Origin: Candidatus Nitrosothermus koennekei
Lineage (GTDB): Archaea; Thermoproteota; Nitrososphaeria; Nitrososphaerales; Nitrosocaldaceae
DNA: 64,000 bases
Reading direction: 5' to 3'
Assembly (NCBI GenBank): GCA_013538715.1
Contig: JACAFH010000001.1
Coordinates: forward strand, 186,001 to 250,000
The position numbers and the translations under genes were made by a program. The notes under the pieces are model-generated. The model had not been told where the DNA came from. It searched no databases and saw only the letters and a list, made by a program, of their open reading frames with translations. Positions within the stretch are counted from its first letter, which is position 1. Every line of letters begins with the position of its first letter. Positions 1 through 8,966 of the stretch are shown here, one piece after another.

Positions 1-2071
1 CATATACTTGATCTCCATCATATAGTTTATCATCTCCAGCATCACCATACATTAGATCATTTCCAGCATCACCATAAAGAATATCTTTTCCACTTCCTCC
101 ATGTATTTCATCATCACCATTTCCTCCCGAGAGGACTTCCTCTTCTATATCATTACTATTCTCTCCATATATCTTATCATTACCATCACCACCAATTAAT
201 CTATCTACATCATCACCACCATGAAGTTCGTCATTTCCTATTCCGCCTAGTATATAGTCTTTACCTACTCCACCGTATACAATATCATTATTAGCATAAG
301 CATCTACATAATCATCACCTTCTCCAGCATATACAGTATCATCACCTCTACCACTATAGATAGAATCATTACCACCACCACCACATATAATGTCATTTCC
401 CGCATATCCATAAATAGTATCGTTTCCTCCTAAACCATCTATTACATCATTACCACTAGTGCCATTTATTACATCATCGCCATTAGTTCCTACTATAGTT
501 GGATTAGCACATTCAGGTGAGGGGCCACCTCCACCACCTCCACCACCTCCACCACTACCATCATCTTCACAATTTACTTTATAATCAGGATCAGTTATGC
601 ATGTATCTTTTATGAAATGATTTCCAGCATCAATCAAATCATTCTTTATTATTCCATCATTGCTATTGATCGTATCATCCTCATCCAAACCAATATGTAT
701 ATCATTGTCAGCACCACCTGTTATATTGTCCTGGGAATCGCCTCCTGTCACTATATCATCCCCATCATTACCTTGTATAGTATCAGCACCACCATCACCC
801 CATATTATATCATTACCTTCATTACCATATAGAGTATCTATTTGATGACCGCCTTGTATAAAGTCGTTACCTAAATTACCGTATATCGTATCGTCTCCCC
901 ATGAACCTAATAATACATCATCTCCATTCTCTCCATATGCTACATCATTACCACTATCTCCAATGACATAATCTCTACCATTTCCTCCGTATATTGTATC
1001 ACTTGATGTAGTATCTATCACTATATCATCCCCATCGTTACCATATACAGTATCATTACCATCACCACTATAGATTATATCATTACCATCATCTCCACAT
1101 ACTATATCATCCCCAGCATTAGCATATATTATATCATCACCACCTAAAGCAACTATTACATCATTACCACTAGTTCCTACTATTACTTCGCTTTTAAATG
1201 TGCCTGTTATAGTTGGTGTAGCGCATAATGGAGATGGTGTAGTAGAACCATTAGATGGTCTCTGTGATGCACCCTCACAATTTATATCGTTATCTGGATT
1301 AGTTAAACATATGTCTTTACCATCTCCACCATCTACATTGTCATTATTTATTATATTATCTCTGCTTAAGATAACATCATTATCATTTTCTCCAAACATT
1401 TTATCATCCCCTGATTCTCCCATAAGCACATCATTACCATTTCCCCCATACAATGTGTCATCAATATCACCACCTTCTAGATAATCATCCCCATCCTCTC
1501 CATATAATTTGTCTATGCCAGCAGCACCTTTCAATACATCATTACCTAAACCACCATAGATTGTATCATCATTATCTAAACCATTAAGAGCATCATTACC
1601 TACACCTCCATAGATTGTATCTTTGCCTTCGCCTCCGTAAATCATATCATCTCCTCCCCCATCAAGATCATTCCCTGTATCACCATAGATTATATCATCG
1701 TCATCAAACTCATAAACTCCCCCATCTATGTAATCATTACCTAAACCACCATAGATTGTATCATCATTAGGTCCACCATTTATAAGATCATTACCATTTC
1801 CTCCATATAATGTATCAATACCATTACCACCAAATATTATATCTATTCCGTCATCTCCACATATTACATCATTACCGTCGTATCCATAAATAGTATCGTT
1901 TCCTCCTAAACCATCTATTACATCATTACCACTAGTGCCATTTATTACATCATCGCCATTAGTTCCTACTATAGTTGGATTAGCACATAATATATCAGCA
2001 TTAACTGTATTGTATGTAATCGTAGACATTAAAAGTATTGTTATTATTGCATATACTTTAAATCTCGTCAT
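1..2071 (-). CDS. secreted RTX-like (hemolysin-type) calcium-repeat protein, C-terminus beyond window
   Basis: The reading frame is open from the ATG at 2071 to the left edge (about 690 codons), so the gene is 3'-truncated by the window. A signal peptide is followed by VNA-D at residues 22-26. The rest is almost entirely nine-residue GGxGxDxxx-type repeats (for example GGNGNDVIY-like units), which in the RTX family bind calcium in a parallel beta-roll after export. Three modules are visible, beginning at about residues 29, 284 and 520, each opening with C-A-x-P-T-I-x-G-T; the first two end in a Cys-containing D-x-C-x-T-x-P-D segment. A linker of Gly residues precedes module 3. A TATA-like box at 2095-2102 suggests a leaderless transcript. 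Probable role is an extracellular or cell-surface scaffold; no catalytic domain is seen in this part. Confidence 0.85.
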   Translation of the reverse strand, partial: MTRFKVYAIITILLMSTITYNTVNADILCANPTIVGTNGDDVINGTSGNDVIDGLGGNDTIYGYDGNDVICGDDGIDIIFGGNGIDTLYGGNGNDLINGGPNDDTIYGGLGNDYIDGGVYEFDDDDIIYGDTGNDLDGGGDDMIYGGEGKDTIYGGVGNDALNGLDNDDTIYGGLGNDVLKGAAGIDKLYGEDGDDYLEGGDIDDTLYGGNGNDVLMGESGDDKMFGENDNDVILSRDNIINNDNVDGGDGKDICLTNPDNDINCEGASQRPSNGSTTPSPLCATPTITGTFKSEVIVGTSGNDVIVALGGDDIIYANAGDDIVCGDDGNDIIYSGDGNDTVYGNDGDDIVIDTTSSDTIYGGNGRDYVIGDSGNDVAYGENGDDVLLGSWGDDTIYGNLGNDFIQGGHQIDTLYGNEGNDIIWGDGGADTIQGNDGDDIVTGGDSQDNITGGADNDIHIGLDEDDTINSNDGIIKNDLIDAGNHFIKDTCITDPDYKVNCEDDGSGGGGGGGGGGPSPECANPTIVGTNGDDVINGTSGNDVIDGLGGNDTIYGYAGNDIICGGGGNDSIYSGRGDDTVYAGEGDDYVDAYANNDIVYGGVGKDYILGGIGNDELHGGDDVDRLIGGDGNDKIYGENSNDIEEEVLSGGNGDDEIHGGSGKDILYGDAGNDLMYGDAGDDKLYDGDQVY
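405..512 (-). repeat. 108-bp direct repeat, copy A (start of RTX module 3)
   Basis: Identical base for base to 1881-1988. It encodes the conserved opening of an RTX module (C-A-N-P-T-I-V-G-T and the next repeat units). Perfect identity at synonymous sites points to recent duplication or gene conversion inside the gene. Confidence 0.9.
1881..1988 (-). repeat. 108-bp direct repeat, copy B (start of RTX module 1)
   Basis: Same 108 bases as 405-512, about 1.48 kb apart. It encodes the opening of module 1 just after the signal peptide. Confidence 0.9.
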
Positions 2072-2094
2072 TGAATTTCTTATAAAAATAGGAT

Positions 2095-2102
2095 ATTATA
2101 AA
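2095..2102 (-). promoter_or_regulatory. TATA box for the RTX gene
   Basis: TTTATAAT on the minus strand is centred about 27 bp upstream of the ATG at 2071, the spacing expected for an archaeal leaderless transcript. Seen by eye only. Confidence 0.45.
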
Positions 2103-2203
2103 GATTGTGTATTGTATGTTATATAACTACATATACATATTTTTTTTTACCTATTCATGATTATAATATATAGACGTATAATACAATTTATTCAAAAAAT
2201 ATA

Positions 2204-3868
2204 TTAGTAATATTTATTTAACGAATTAACGAGGTTCTTTAGAGCTTGTGTAGGTCCTTTCTCATCTTCATATAATTGCGTAGCTAAACCATTTACATCT
2301 TGTGTCACACGCCAGGCCCATGCAGTCCATCCAAATCCCCTGTCCTTAAATGCTTTTACTGAAGTATCACTATTCGTTTGGGTATCTGGTGTAAATTCTG
2401 TTATGAGTACTTCAACACCCCATTCATTTGACCATGTCTTGAATCTATCTACCACTGTTTCAGCATAACTTCCAGCACTAGGAACACTATATAATTGAGG
2501 CGAATATACCAATTTATCAACATTTTTTGGAACTATTTTATACTCATTTTCAGGCATCCTTGTAAATCCCCATGCAGTCTCTCTATCAAAGAATATCTTT
2601 TTAGCTGTTACTTTTCTAAGTTCTTTTGCCATATATGTATAATAATTTCCTAATTGATCATATTGTGCTGCATCAGTTAGCCATGGTTCATTCAATATCT
2701 CATATCCTGCTACACTTTTGTACTTATCTATAGTACCTACTATAACTTTTAGATAATCTAATTGTAGATCCCATACATTCTTTCCATTTACTGTTATCTT
2801 ATTCTGCCAAAAATCTCTCCAGAATGGTTTTACACTATCGACTAGGTTACTTTGTTTAGGATAATTAGTGAGTATATATGAGGGGAAACCATTTGGAGTG
2901 CCTTTCTTACCATCAGGTAATGTAGATCCTGCATATTTGCTAGATACCATCCAGTGGAAGTTTGTATATACTATGCATAAACCATACTTATCTGCTGTTT
3001 GTGCTATTAAATCTAATCTATCGAGGAACTCTTGGGGCCTAGCAACATACGCTTCCCAATTTGCTGGAACTCGTAAGAAGGTAAATCCATAATTGCTTAT
3101 AATCCTCATACTATTCTCTAAGTAATTTGCTGGTTCTTTGAAGGAGAGACCTGATTCCCTAGATGTGAGTATTGGATCATAAAAGCCCATTCCAACCAAT
3201 TCTTTCATTGGTCTATTTGAACAATCTATGATATTACCTCCACTACCTCCATTACCTCCACCACCTGAGTTATCGAATTCATTATAGTATACTATCTTTC
3301 CTGTGCTTAGATCTATTACTTTGATATAATCTATATCTCCTTTATAGTAGTAATCGTTAGTATTTGAACTAGCTCCTATTCTTAATGGTTTACTTATACT
3401 AGTGCTGACAGTAGTGCTTATATTCTTACTTGCAATGTAATTATTATCTACGACAAGTTCTAGTTTTCCTCCATCATATGTAAGTGTAGCATTATGCCAT
3501 TTACCGTCAACGACTTTCCTCATATATACATAATGAGTCAAACCATTCTCATCTTTAAAACCACCTCCTACAGTACCTTCTTTGGTTATAAACAAAGCAT
3601 AGTTGTTGTTCATGTTAGGTTTGTTATTACCCCATCCACCTTTGCTCACTAGGAATGCAAATTTGGTTGGTTGTTCAGTTAGTCTAAACGATGCTTCAAT
3701 AACAAACTTCTGTAGTCTAAGCTCCTTAGTTGATGGTATCTCTATATATTCTGCACCGTTAAAGAATTTATAAGTAGTTGCTGCGAAAGCATGTATATTT
3801 ATGCTAGAAAACAGTAATAGCAGTGCTAATGTAGTTCCCAGTATTAATCTATAACGCATGTAAGTCAT
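2204..3868 (-). CDS. secreted LamG-domain glycoside hydrolase family 5 (cellulase-like)
   Basis: About 554 residues from the chosen start. A hydrophobic signal sequence ending near AFA is followed by a LamG/concanavalin-like domain (residues about 30-200, with the DGKWHN pattern), a Gly-rich linker, and a GH5-type TIM barrel to the C-terminus. Acid/base E394 lies in ILNEPW and nucleophile E491 in ITEF, matching the family's two catalytic glutamates. GH5 enzymes cleave beta-1,4 glucans, mannans or related polysaccharides; the exact substrate cannot be told. An in-frame ATG lies further upstream at 3979, but its 37 extra residues are not signal-like, and a TATA box sits 26 bp before 3868. It lies next to a PQQ-type sugar dehydrogenase, so both may act on extracellular sugars. 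Confidence 0.85.
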   Translation of the reverse strand: MTYMRYRLILGTTLALLLLFSSINIHAFAATTYKFFNGAEYIEIPSTKELRLQKFVIEASFRLTEQPTKFAFLVSKGGWGNNKPNMNNNYALFITKEGTVGGGFKDENGLTHYVYMRKVVDGKWHNATLTYDGGKLELVVDNNYIASKNISTTVSTSISKPLRIGASSNTNDYYYKGDIDYIKVIDLSTGKIVYYNEFDNSGGGGNGGSGGNIIDCSNRPMKELVGMGFYDPILTSRESGLSFKEPANYLENSMRIISNYGFTFLRVPANWEAYVARPQEFLDRLDLIAQTADKYGLCIVYTNFHWMVSSKYAGSTLPDGKKGTPNGFPSYILTNYPKQSNLVDSVKPFWRDFWQNKITVNGKNVWDLQLDYLKVIVGTIDKYKSVAGYEILNEPWLTDAAQYDQLGNYYTYMAKELRKVTAKKIFFDRETAWGFTRMPENEYKIVPKNVDKLVYSPQLYSVPSAGSYAETVVDRFKTWSNEWGVEVLITEFTPDTQTNSDTSVKAFKDRGFGWTAWAWRVTQDVNGLATQLYEDEKGPTQALKNLVNSLNKYY

Positions 3869-3890
3869 TAGTGATATTATAACAGCATTA

Positions 3891-3898
3891 TTTTTAAG
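3891..3898 (-). promoter_or_regulatory. TATA box supporting the GH5 start at 3868
   Basis: CTTAAAAA on the minus strand is centred about 26 bp before the ATG at 3868. This favours the shorter start over the upstream in-frame ATG at 3979. Confidence 0.45.
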
Positions 3899-4022
3899 TC
3901 TTTCTATGTCACATGAGATACATGTATAAATATTAATGAATAAAGAATTATTATATCTATATATATTAATAATAATCATTATTTAATAATTATAATATTA
4001 TAAAGCTATTAGTTTAATATGC

Positions 4023-5768
4023 TTAAATATGGTAAACCGATTTATCTCTTTTAATATATAGCGTGGAGAAGATAAATAAGATAGATAAAACAATTAAGGT
4101 AGAAGTAAATTCTGGTATGTCATTAATATTAAATGTTACACTATCTTTACCACCATTAATATCATTAATCTCAAATGTTAGATTGTTTAATTCTTCTATG
4201 GCTAAAATATAAATTCGTGAACCCAAACCATCTCCAGCGAATATTATATTATTACCATTTTTTACTGTAAATTCATACGATACATCATTAAGTAGTCCAT
4301 TAGTAGTAATATTGATAAATTTTATAGAGAATTCTCTTATAGCATCTTTTGATTTAATTGTCATCTGTACTTTAATATCCTTTATAGTTTTTTCTAATAA
4401 TATTGTCCTATTATCTATAATTTTCTTTGAGCCATCATATTTATCATTACCCTCAAATATTACAGTAATTATATATTCATTACCTACAGGCGTGAAGTAT
4501 GCTACTGCAGAACCATTACTTGAGTTTATAATAGTTGATATATTATTATCACCCTCGACCATAGTAAAGTTTATTGGTAATCCATTTAATTTATTTCCAA
4601 AAAGATCAGTTATAGTAGCATATACTACTATTTTCCCATCTATGTTCCTACTTTCAACTTCTAAAGAGGTTAATATCTTAGATTTTGGAACTATTTTATA
4701 AATGGTGTTAAAATTAGAGATATAAATATATCCATCTGGTCCCTCTTCAATATCTATCAACGGAAGCGATTCTGTGTAATTATAAATATTAATAGATTTT
4801 ACCTTATCATAATCATCTCCTTCTAATTCTATTCTAAATATTGATGCTAGATTATATGATAAAAGGAATAAATTATTTTTGATATCTTCACCATAGATAT
4901 CTTTGGTATAGAATATCATCTCTGTAGGTGCTATAACACTTTCCCATGAATATATTGGATCTGTAAATAATCCACTATAACCTACAACCTTAGGCCAACC
5001 ATAATCTTTCCCAGCCTCTAGTATATTTAATTCATCGTTATTGTCTGGACCATTCTCTGATATATAAGGTTTAGAAGTTATAGGATGGAAGGCTATACCA
5101 AATACATTTCTATGACCATATGTGTAGATTGGAGATCTTGGAAATGGATTTTCTTTTGGTATGTTTCCCTCTCTGTCAATTCTAAATATCTTTCCTGTTA
5201 AAGAGTTTAGATCTTGTGCAGTAGAATTATCCCTAATAGCAGCATCTCCACCAGTTATATATAAATAACCATCTGGACCTACCTCCAAAGGTCCTCCATT
5301 ATGATGATAAGATGCTGGTATCTTGTCTAATAATACTTTCATGTTAACTAGAGTATCATTCTCCAATAAAAATCTAGCAATCTTCCTATATGATTGCCGA
5401 TCTATATCATCCCAGTATGTCCAATGTAAGTAAACATATCTATTATTATTAAAGTCTGGATCTACTTCTAATCCTATCAATCCTCTTTCATCAAATATAC
5501 CACTTGGTTTAGTAGAATGATATACATTTACTTTTAATAAAGGCTTTTTAAGTAATGTACCATTCTCAATAATGTGAACATCGCCACTCTTTAGATCTCC
5601 ACATATTATTCTTCCATCTGGAAGAAATTCAAATGTAGTGCCACAATAATTAAGATTATCTGCAACGATTTGATATGAGAAATTCATAGAAGATTGATCT
5701 GCCCCATATATATTATATGAGAAGAAAATCATTATAACAAGTAATATTAACATTATGCCGTATAACAT
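4023..5768 (-). CDS. PQQ-type soluble aldose/glucose dehydrogenase-like protein with Ig-like domain and PEF C-terminal anchor
   Basis: 581 residues. After a signal peptide, residues about 30-370 form a GSDH-type six-bladed beta-propeller: HHNGGPLEVGPDG followed by LYITGGDA, then GHRNVFG and a P-D-N-N-D-E-L-N/YGWP segment, all typical of PQQ-dependent sugar dehydrogenases that oxidise aldoses outside the membrane. Residues about 375-470 look like an invasin/Ig-type beta-sandwich. The C-terminus has IPEF followed by a hydrophobic span and basic residues, resembling the PEFG-CTERM sorting tail of thaumarchaea, so the protein is probably surface-anchored. Cofactor use is inferred from the family; no pqq biosynthesis genes are seen here. 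Confidence 0.75.
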   Translation of the reverse strand: MLYGIMLILLVIMIFFSYNIYGADQSSMNFSYQIVADNLNYCGTTFEFLPDGRIICGDLKSGDVHIIENGTLLKKPLLKVNVYHSTKPSGIFDERGLIGLEVDPDFNNNRYVYLHWTYWDDIDRQSYRKIARFLLENDTLVNMKVLLDKIPASYHHNGGPLEVGPDGYLYITGGDAAIRDNSTAQDLNSLTGKIFRIDREGNIPKENPFPRSPIYTYGHRNVFGIAFHPITSKPYISENGPDNNDELNILEAGKDYGWPKVVGYSGLFTDPIYSWESVIAPTEMIFYTKDIYGEDIKNNLFLLSYNLASIFRIELEGDDYDKVKSINIYNYTESLPLIDIEEGPDGYIYISNFNTIYKIVPKSKILTSLEVESRNIDGKIVVYATITDLFGNKLNGLPINFTMVEGDNNISTIINSSNGSAVAYFTPVGNEYIITVIFEGNDKYDGSKKIIDNRTILLEKTIKDIKVQMTIKSKDAIREFSIKFINITTNGLLNDVSYEFTVKNGNNIIFAGDGLGSRIYILAIEELNNLTFEINDINGGKDSVTFNINDIPEFTSTLIVLSILFIFSTLYIKRDKSVYHI

Positions 5769-6254
5769 ATATATATAAAGGGTTAATCCTTATTATTAAT
5801 TTATCTTTATTTTAGAATGTGAACAAATGCCTCTCCATAATTAGGTTCGTTGTGTTTGATTTCTGTTTTTACATACAACATGAGAATTATACAAAATAAT
5901 ATTTCAAACAAGGTATATGATAGTTTAGATTGAAAAGGATTAGTATTGATATATAACTACTTTTTTAGACATATGTTGATACTTCTTTACATTTATATGT
6001 AATATATAACATCAATTACTATTGCTAATTGTTATTCCTTACCATCTTTACATTTCTTAATACTAGAGTAATCAATTCATTCTCATATGTACTTAATAAT
6101 TTACTCAAAAGATATAACATATGAACATAATTATAATATTCTATTATATACTTATTAATCTTGCTAATGATATATAACTAATAAAACCATATTATAATAT
6201 ATTAAGAATATAGATACCCTTATCTTTAAATATAGTAGCAAGAGAATAATCTGT
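5769..6254. other. intergenic region between divergent genes, no gene seen
   Basis: AT-rich stretch separating the minus-strand sugar dehydrogenase from plus-strand rpl44e. I see no coding pattern, no tRNA-like fold and no convincing inverted repeat apart from the promoter of rpl44e at its right end. Confidence 0.6.
6225..6234 (+). promoter_or_regulatory. TATA box for rpl44e-rps27e
   Basis: TTTAAATATA is centred about 25 bp before the rpl44e ATG at 6255, again implying a leaderless or nearly leaderless mRNA. Confidence 0.5.
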
Positions 6255-6533
6255 ATGAAGGTTCCAAAAGAGGTATCAACATATTGCCCAAGATGCAAGA
6301 AGCATACAATACATCTAATCACTCTTTACAAGAAGGGAAAGGATAGAGCATCAGCATTAGGTGCTAGAAGACATGCTGAGGATAAGAAGGGTTATGGAGG
6401 ACAAAAATTCCCAGAGTTAGCAAGAACAGCAAAGACTACAAAGAAGCAGACTCTAAAGTATAAATGCAAAGAGTGTAACTATACCATACAAAAGGAAGGT
6501 ATAAGACTAAGAAAGTTGGAGATAAGTGCGTGA
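6255..6533 (+). CDS. rpl44e: 50S ribosomal protein L44e
   Basis: 92 residues, normal length for archaeal L44e. It starts KVPKEVSTYCPRCKKHT and contains a second CxxC (CKECNY) near residue 72, giving the four-cysteine zinc ribbon, plus the conserved GYGGQ segment. It binds the E-site region of the large subunit in known structures. Followed within 4 bp by rps27e, the usual archaeal pairing. Confidence 0.97.
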   Translation: MKVPKEVSTYCPRCKKHTIHLITLYKKGKDRASALGARRHAEDKKGYGGQKFPELARTAKTTKKQTLKYKCKECNYTIQKEGIRLRKLEISA

Positions 6534-6537
6534 GAAT

Positions 6538-6735
6538 ATGAAGCAGGATCTAATCCCTAAACCAAGGAGTAAGTTTCTTCTAGTTAGATGCAAAGAGTGT
6601 AGTAATGAAGTAATAGTATACTCTCATACTACAAAGAATATTCATTGTAAGAGCTGTAACAATCTGTTAGTAGAGAAGAGTGGAGGGTATGCTATCATAA
6701 ATGCTGAGATTGTAAAGAGAGTAGATAATCCTTAA
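6538..6735 (+). CDS. rps27e: 30S ribosomal protein S27e
   Basis: 65 residues from the ATG at 6538. Two CxxC pairs (CKEC and CKSC) form the zinc ribbon, followed by the typical LVEKSGGYA segment. A GTG at 6526 is in frame and would add four residues while overlapping rpl44e; the ATG is preferred because homologues begin close to KPRSKF. The 3' end overlaps the convergent cobY gene by about 40 bp. Confidence 0.95.
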   Translation: MKQDLIPKPRSKFLLVRCKECSNEVIVYSHTTKNIHCKSCNNLLVEKSGGYAIINAEIVKRVDNP

Positions 6736-7297
6736 ATCTCTCCTCTAATAACTCGAGAGTATATTCATTATTAACATTTATGGCTAATCTATAATCATCT
6801 ATTATGAGCATATCTTCATTACCAACCATTGATGGATCTATTACACTTACTCCAGTATAGCATATCTCTTCTCCATTATGAATCCTATAATATCTATTAT
6901 CTATCCCAAATGCATCAACAAAGATCTTCCTAACCATTATAGATATACAACCATTCATCTTGCTGCTTTTATCTATAATATAATTTATAAGCGAAGCATT
7001 TAACAATGGTAGATCTACTGGCACTACAAATACTCTCTCTTTTATCAATTCTAATGCATCTCTCAAGTCTAATGAATATCCATTACTATTACACTCTATA
7101 ACTTTGATACCTTTGCTAATAATATACTCTCGACTCTCTTGAGAATTTAAGGAGCAGAAGATCTCATCAAATCTTGATGAGTTATATAATGCATTTATTA
7201 TGTAAGATATCATCGGCTTATCAAAGAGTTTAATCATTGCCTTATTCTTGTAACCAATTCTACTACCTTTCCCTCCAGCCATTATCAATGCCTTCAT
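6695..7297 (-). CDS. cobY: adenosylcobinamide-phosphate guanylyltransferase (CobY-type)
   Basis: 200 residues, nucleotidyltransferase fold of the MobA/CobY kind. The N-terminal LIMAGGKGSRIG loop binds GTP, KPMISY follows, and VPVDLPLL carries the metal-binding Asp. CobY is the archaeal replacement for bacterial CobU: it converts adenosylcobinamide phosphate to the GDP form. It is the last gene of the cobalamin operon and overlaps cobS by 4 bp, which distinguishes it from MobA (molybdenum cofactor). Confidence 0.85.
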   Translation of the reverse strand: MKALIMAGGKGSRIGYKNKAMIKLFDKPMISYIINALYNSSRFDEIFCSLNSQESREYIISKGIKVIECNSNGYSLDLRDALELIKERVFVVPVDLPLLNASLINYIIDKSSKMNGCISIMVRKIFVDAFGIDNRYYRIHNGEEICYTGVSVIDPSMVGNEDMLIIDDYRLAINVNNEYTLELLEERFKDYLLSLQSQHL

Positions 7298-8034
7298 ATT
7301 ATATCTATAAATGATGTTCTTATATTAAGATGTACAAAGAGTATAAAATTAACAACTCTAATTATCTCATTTGTTGCACCAAATACATCTCCAGAGATAC
7401 CTCCAAATGATCTCTCAGCAATTTTTAGTATTGATAAGGTAGTTATGATAGATAAGATGAGAGCATAAAACCCTTCAAGAGATGCTAATGTATACACTAT
7501 TATTATAGTTAGAATCAATCCAATGAGAAATCTTTTAAGATCAACAATGTTTATAAATATAGAACCCATACCCTCCCATGCTGATCTTCCAGTGTATGCT
7601 AGCAATACCATTGAGAACTTTGCTAATACCTCACTTACAATTATAGAGAGGTATAATTGATTATTACTAATTGATGATAATGCTATTATTGAGCATATAA
7701 AGTATATCACTATAGCAGAGACACCAGCAGAACCAGTAGCTGGATCATGTATTACCCTCTTTTTAACCTCTTTACTACCTTTAACCATTAATGCATCTGC
7801 AAAATCTGCTAAACCATCTATATGATGTGCGCCTGTAATTATCAACAATCCTAGCACTATAATAGATGCTAATATCATCTCATTTATAGGTAAGAAAGAT
7901 AATAAGCCAATGATTGAACCAATTATTAAACCAGCAATAGGGAATAGATACATATTCTTAGCAATGTACATTAAATCATAATCTTTTGTTGGTATGATGG
8001 TTAGGAAAGAGAGTACTGCTAGTAGATTATTCAT
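7294..8034 (-). CDS. cobS: adenosylcobinamide-GDP ribazoletransferase (cobalamin 5'-phosphate synthase)
   Basis: About 246 residues, polytopic membrane protein. The start MNNLLAVLSFLTIIP at 8034 matches the family and gives a 4-bp ATGA overlap with cbiB; an in-frame ATG at 8136 would lie inside cbiB and is rejected. The signature HHIDGLADFADALM provides acidic metal-binding residues. CobS joins adenosylcobinamide-GDP to alpha-ribazole (phosphate), the final step of nucleotide-loop assembly, in the membrane together with CbiB. Confidence 0.92.
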   Translation of the reverse strand: MNNLLAVLSFLTIIPTKDYDLMYIAKNMYLFPIAGLIIGSIIGLLSFLPINEMILASIIVLGLLIITGAHHIDGLADFADALMVKGSKEVKKRVIHDPATGSAGVSAIVIYFICSIIALSSISNNQLYLSIIVSEVLAKFSMVLLAYTGRSAWEGMGSIFINIVDLKRFLIGLILTIIIVYTLASLEGFYALILSIITTLSILKIAERSFGGISGDVFGATNEIIRVVNFILFVHLNIRTSFIDII

Positions 8035-8966
8035 GTATACCAACCTAGATGCATTCTTAAAAGTATTAATGGAAAAGAGATTAATGATATAAATAATAAT
8101 ACAGTAACCTTCATAATCTTGAGTGCAATATAGCAATGCCTTATCTCAATCTCTTCATATACATCTCCAATCTTGTAATACCCAATCTTCTCCAATCTTA
8201 GCCCTAACACTCCAGCCATACTAGAGATAGTCCATCCACCATTTAGACTAGGAGTATTACTCTTATCTCTCATCATAATCTTTAATGCTCTCCTCCAATC
8301 TAATCCTAATATCATTGCTGATAAGATTATCAATAAACCAGTTATTCTAGCGGGTATATAATTTGCTATTGTATCTAACTTAGCAGAGAATAAACCTATA
8401 TTCTTATGATATTCATCTTTATATGCTAGCATGGAATCTAGAGTATTTATAGCTCTATACCCAAATGCTCCTGGAATACCCATTAATGAATAATAGAATA
8501 ATGCACCAGTTATTCCATCCGTTATGCTCTCACTAATACTCTCTATTACTGCTGAGAGTATATGCTCTCTATCTAATGTACTTGTATCTCTACCTACTAT
8601 CATTGATACCCTCTTTCTCGCTTCTAATAAGTTATCATCAATCAATGACTCAATAACCTTCTTTGCATGCTCTTCCATCGATTTTATTGCTATGGTCATC
8701 TTAAGTGCTACTGCACTAACTATTGTTAATATAATATAACCAAATAATGAAGAGATAAATATTATGATGTATGATGATATTATTACTATAAATATTACCA
8801 CTAAAGCAGCTATTATACCTTTAATTACTTCCTTCTCTCTCTCTTCACTCTTTAGTTTAGGCTTTAGATATGCAATTATGTTTCCTATCCATGCTGTTGG
8901 GTGATACCTATTTGTTGGATCTCCTAATATCATATCTAATAAGATTGCTAATGCCAATACTATCAT
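8031..8966 (-). CDS. cbiB: adenosylcobinamide-phosphate synthase (CbiB)
   Basis: 311 residues with several membrane spans. The opening LLDMILGDPTNRYHPTAWIG is the CbiB/CobD signature (GDP-x4-HP). The protein attaches aminopropanol phosphate to adenosylcobyric acid. It overlaps cbiP by one base and cobS by four, consistent with translational coupling. Confidence 0.93.
   Translation of the reverse strand: MIVLALAILLDMILGDPTNRYHPTAWIGNIIAYLKPKLKSEEREKEVIKGIIAALVVIFIVIISSYIIIFISSLFGYIILTIVSAVALKMTIAIKSMEEHAKKVIESLIDDNLLEARKRVSMIVGRDTSTLDREHILSAVIESISESITDGITGALFYYSLMGIPGAFGYRAINTLDSMLAYKDEYHKNIGLFSAKLDTIANYIPARITGLLIILSAMILGLDWRRALKIMMRDKSNTPSLNGGWTISSMAGVLGLRLEKIGYYKIGDVYEEIEIRHCYIALKIMKVTVLLFISLISFPLILLRMHLGWYT

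Noticed and set aside
617-1484. Plus-strand open frames inside the RTX gene (for example 617-832 and 1200-1484)
   Set aside because: They are mirror frames of the repetitive minus-strand coding sequence; composition is low-complexity Ser/Pro/Ile and no start context is seen.
1-2000. CRISPR-like array, because of regularly spaced short repeats
   Set aside because: The periodicity is 27 bp and translates into nine-residue RTX units; there are no constant repeats with unique spacers.
3869-3979. Longer N-terminus for the GH5 gene starting at 3979
   Set aside because: The extra residues precede a normal signal peptide and a TATA box fits the start at 3868.
8035-8136. Longer N-terminus for cobS
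   Set aside because: It would lie within cbiB, while the start at 8034 gives the typical sequence and a 4-bp overlap.
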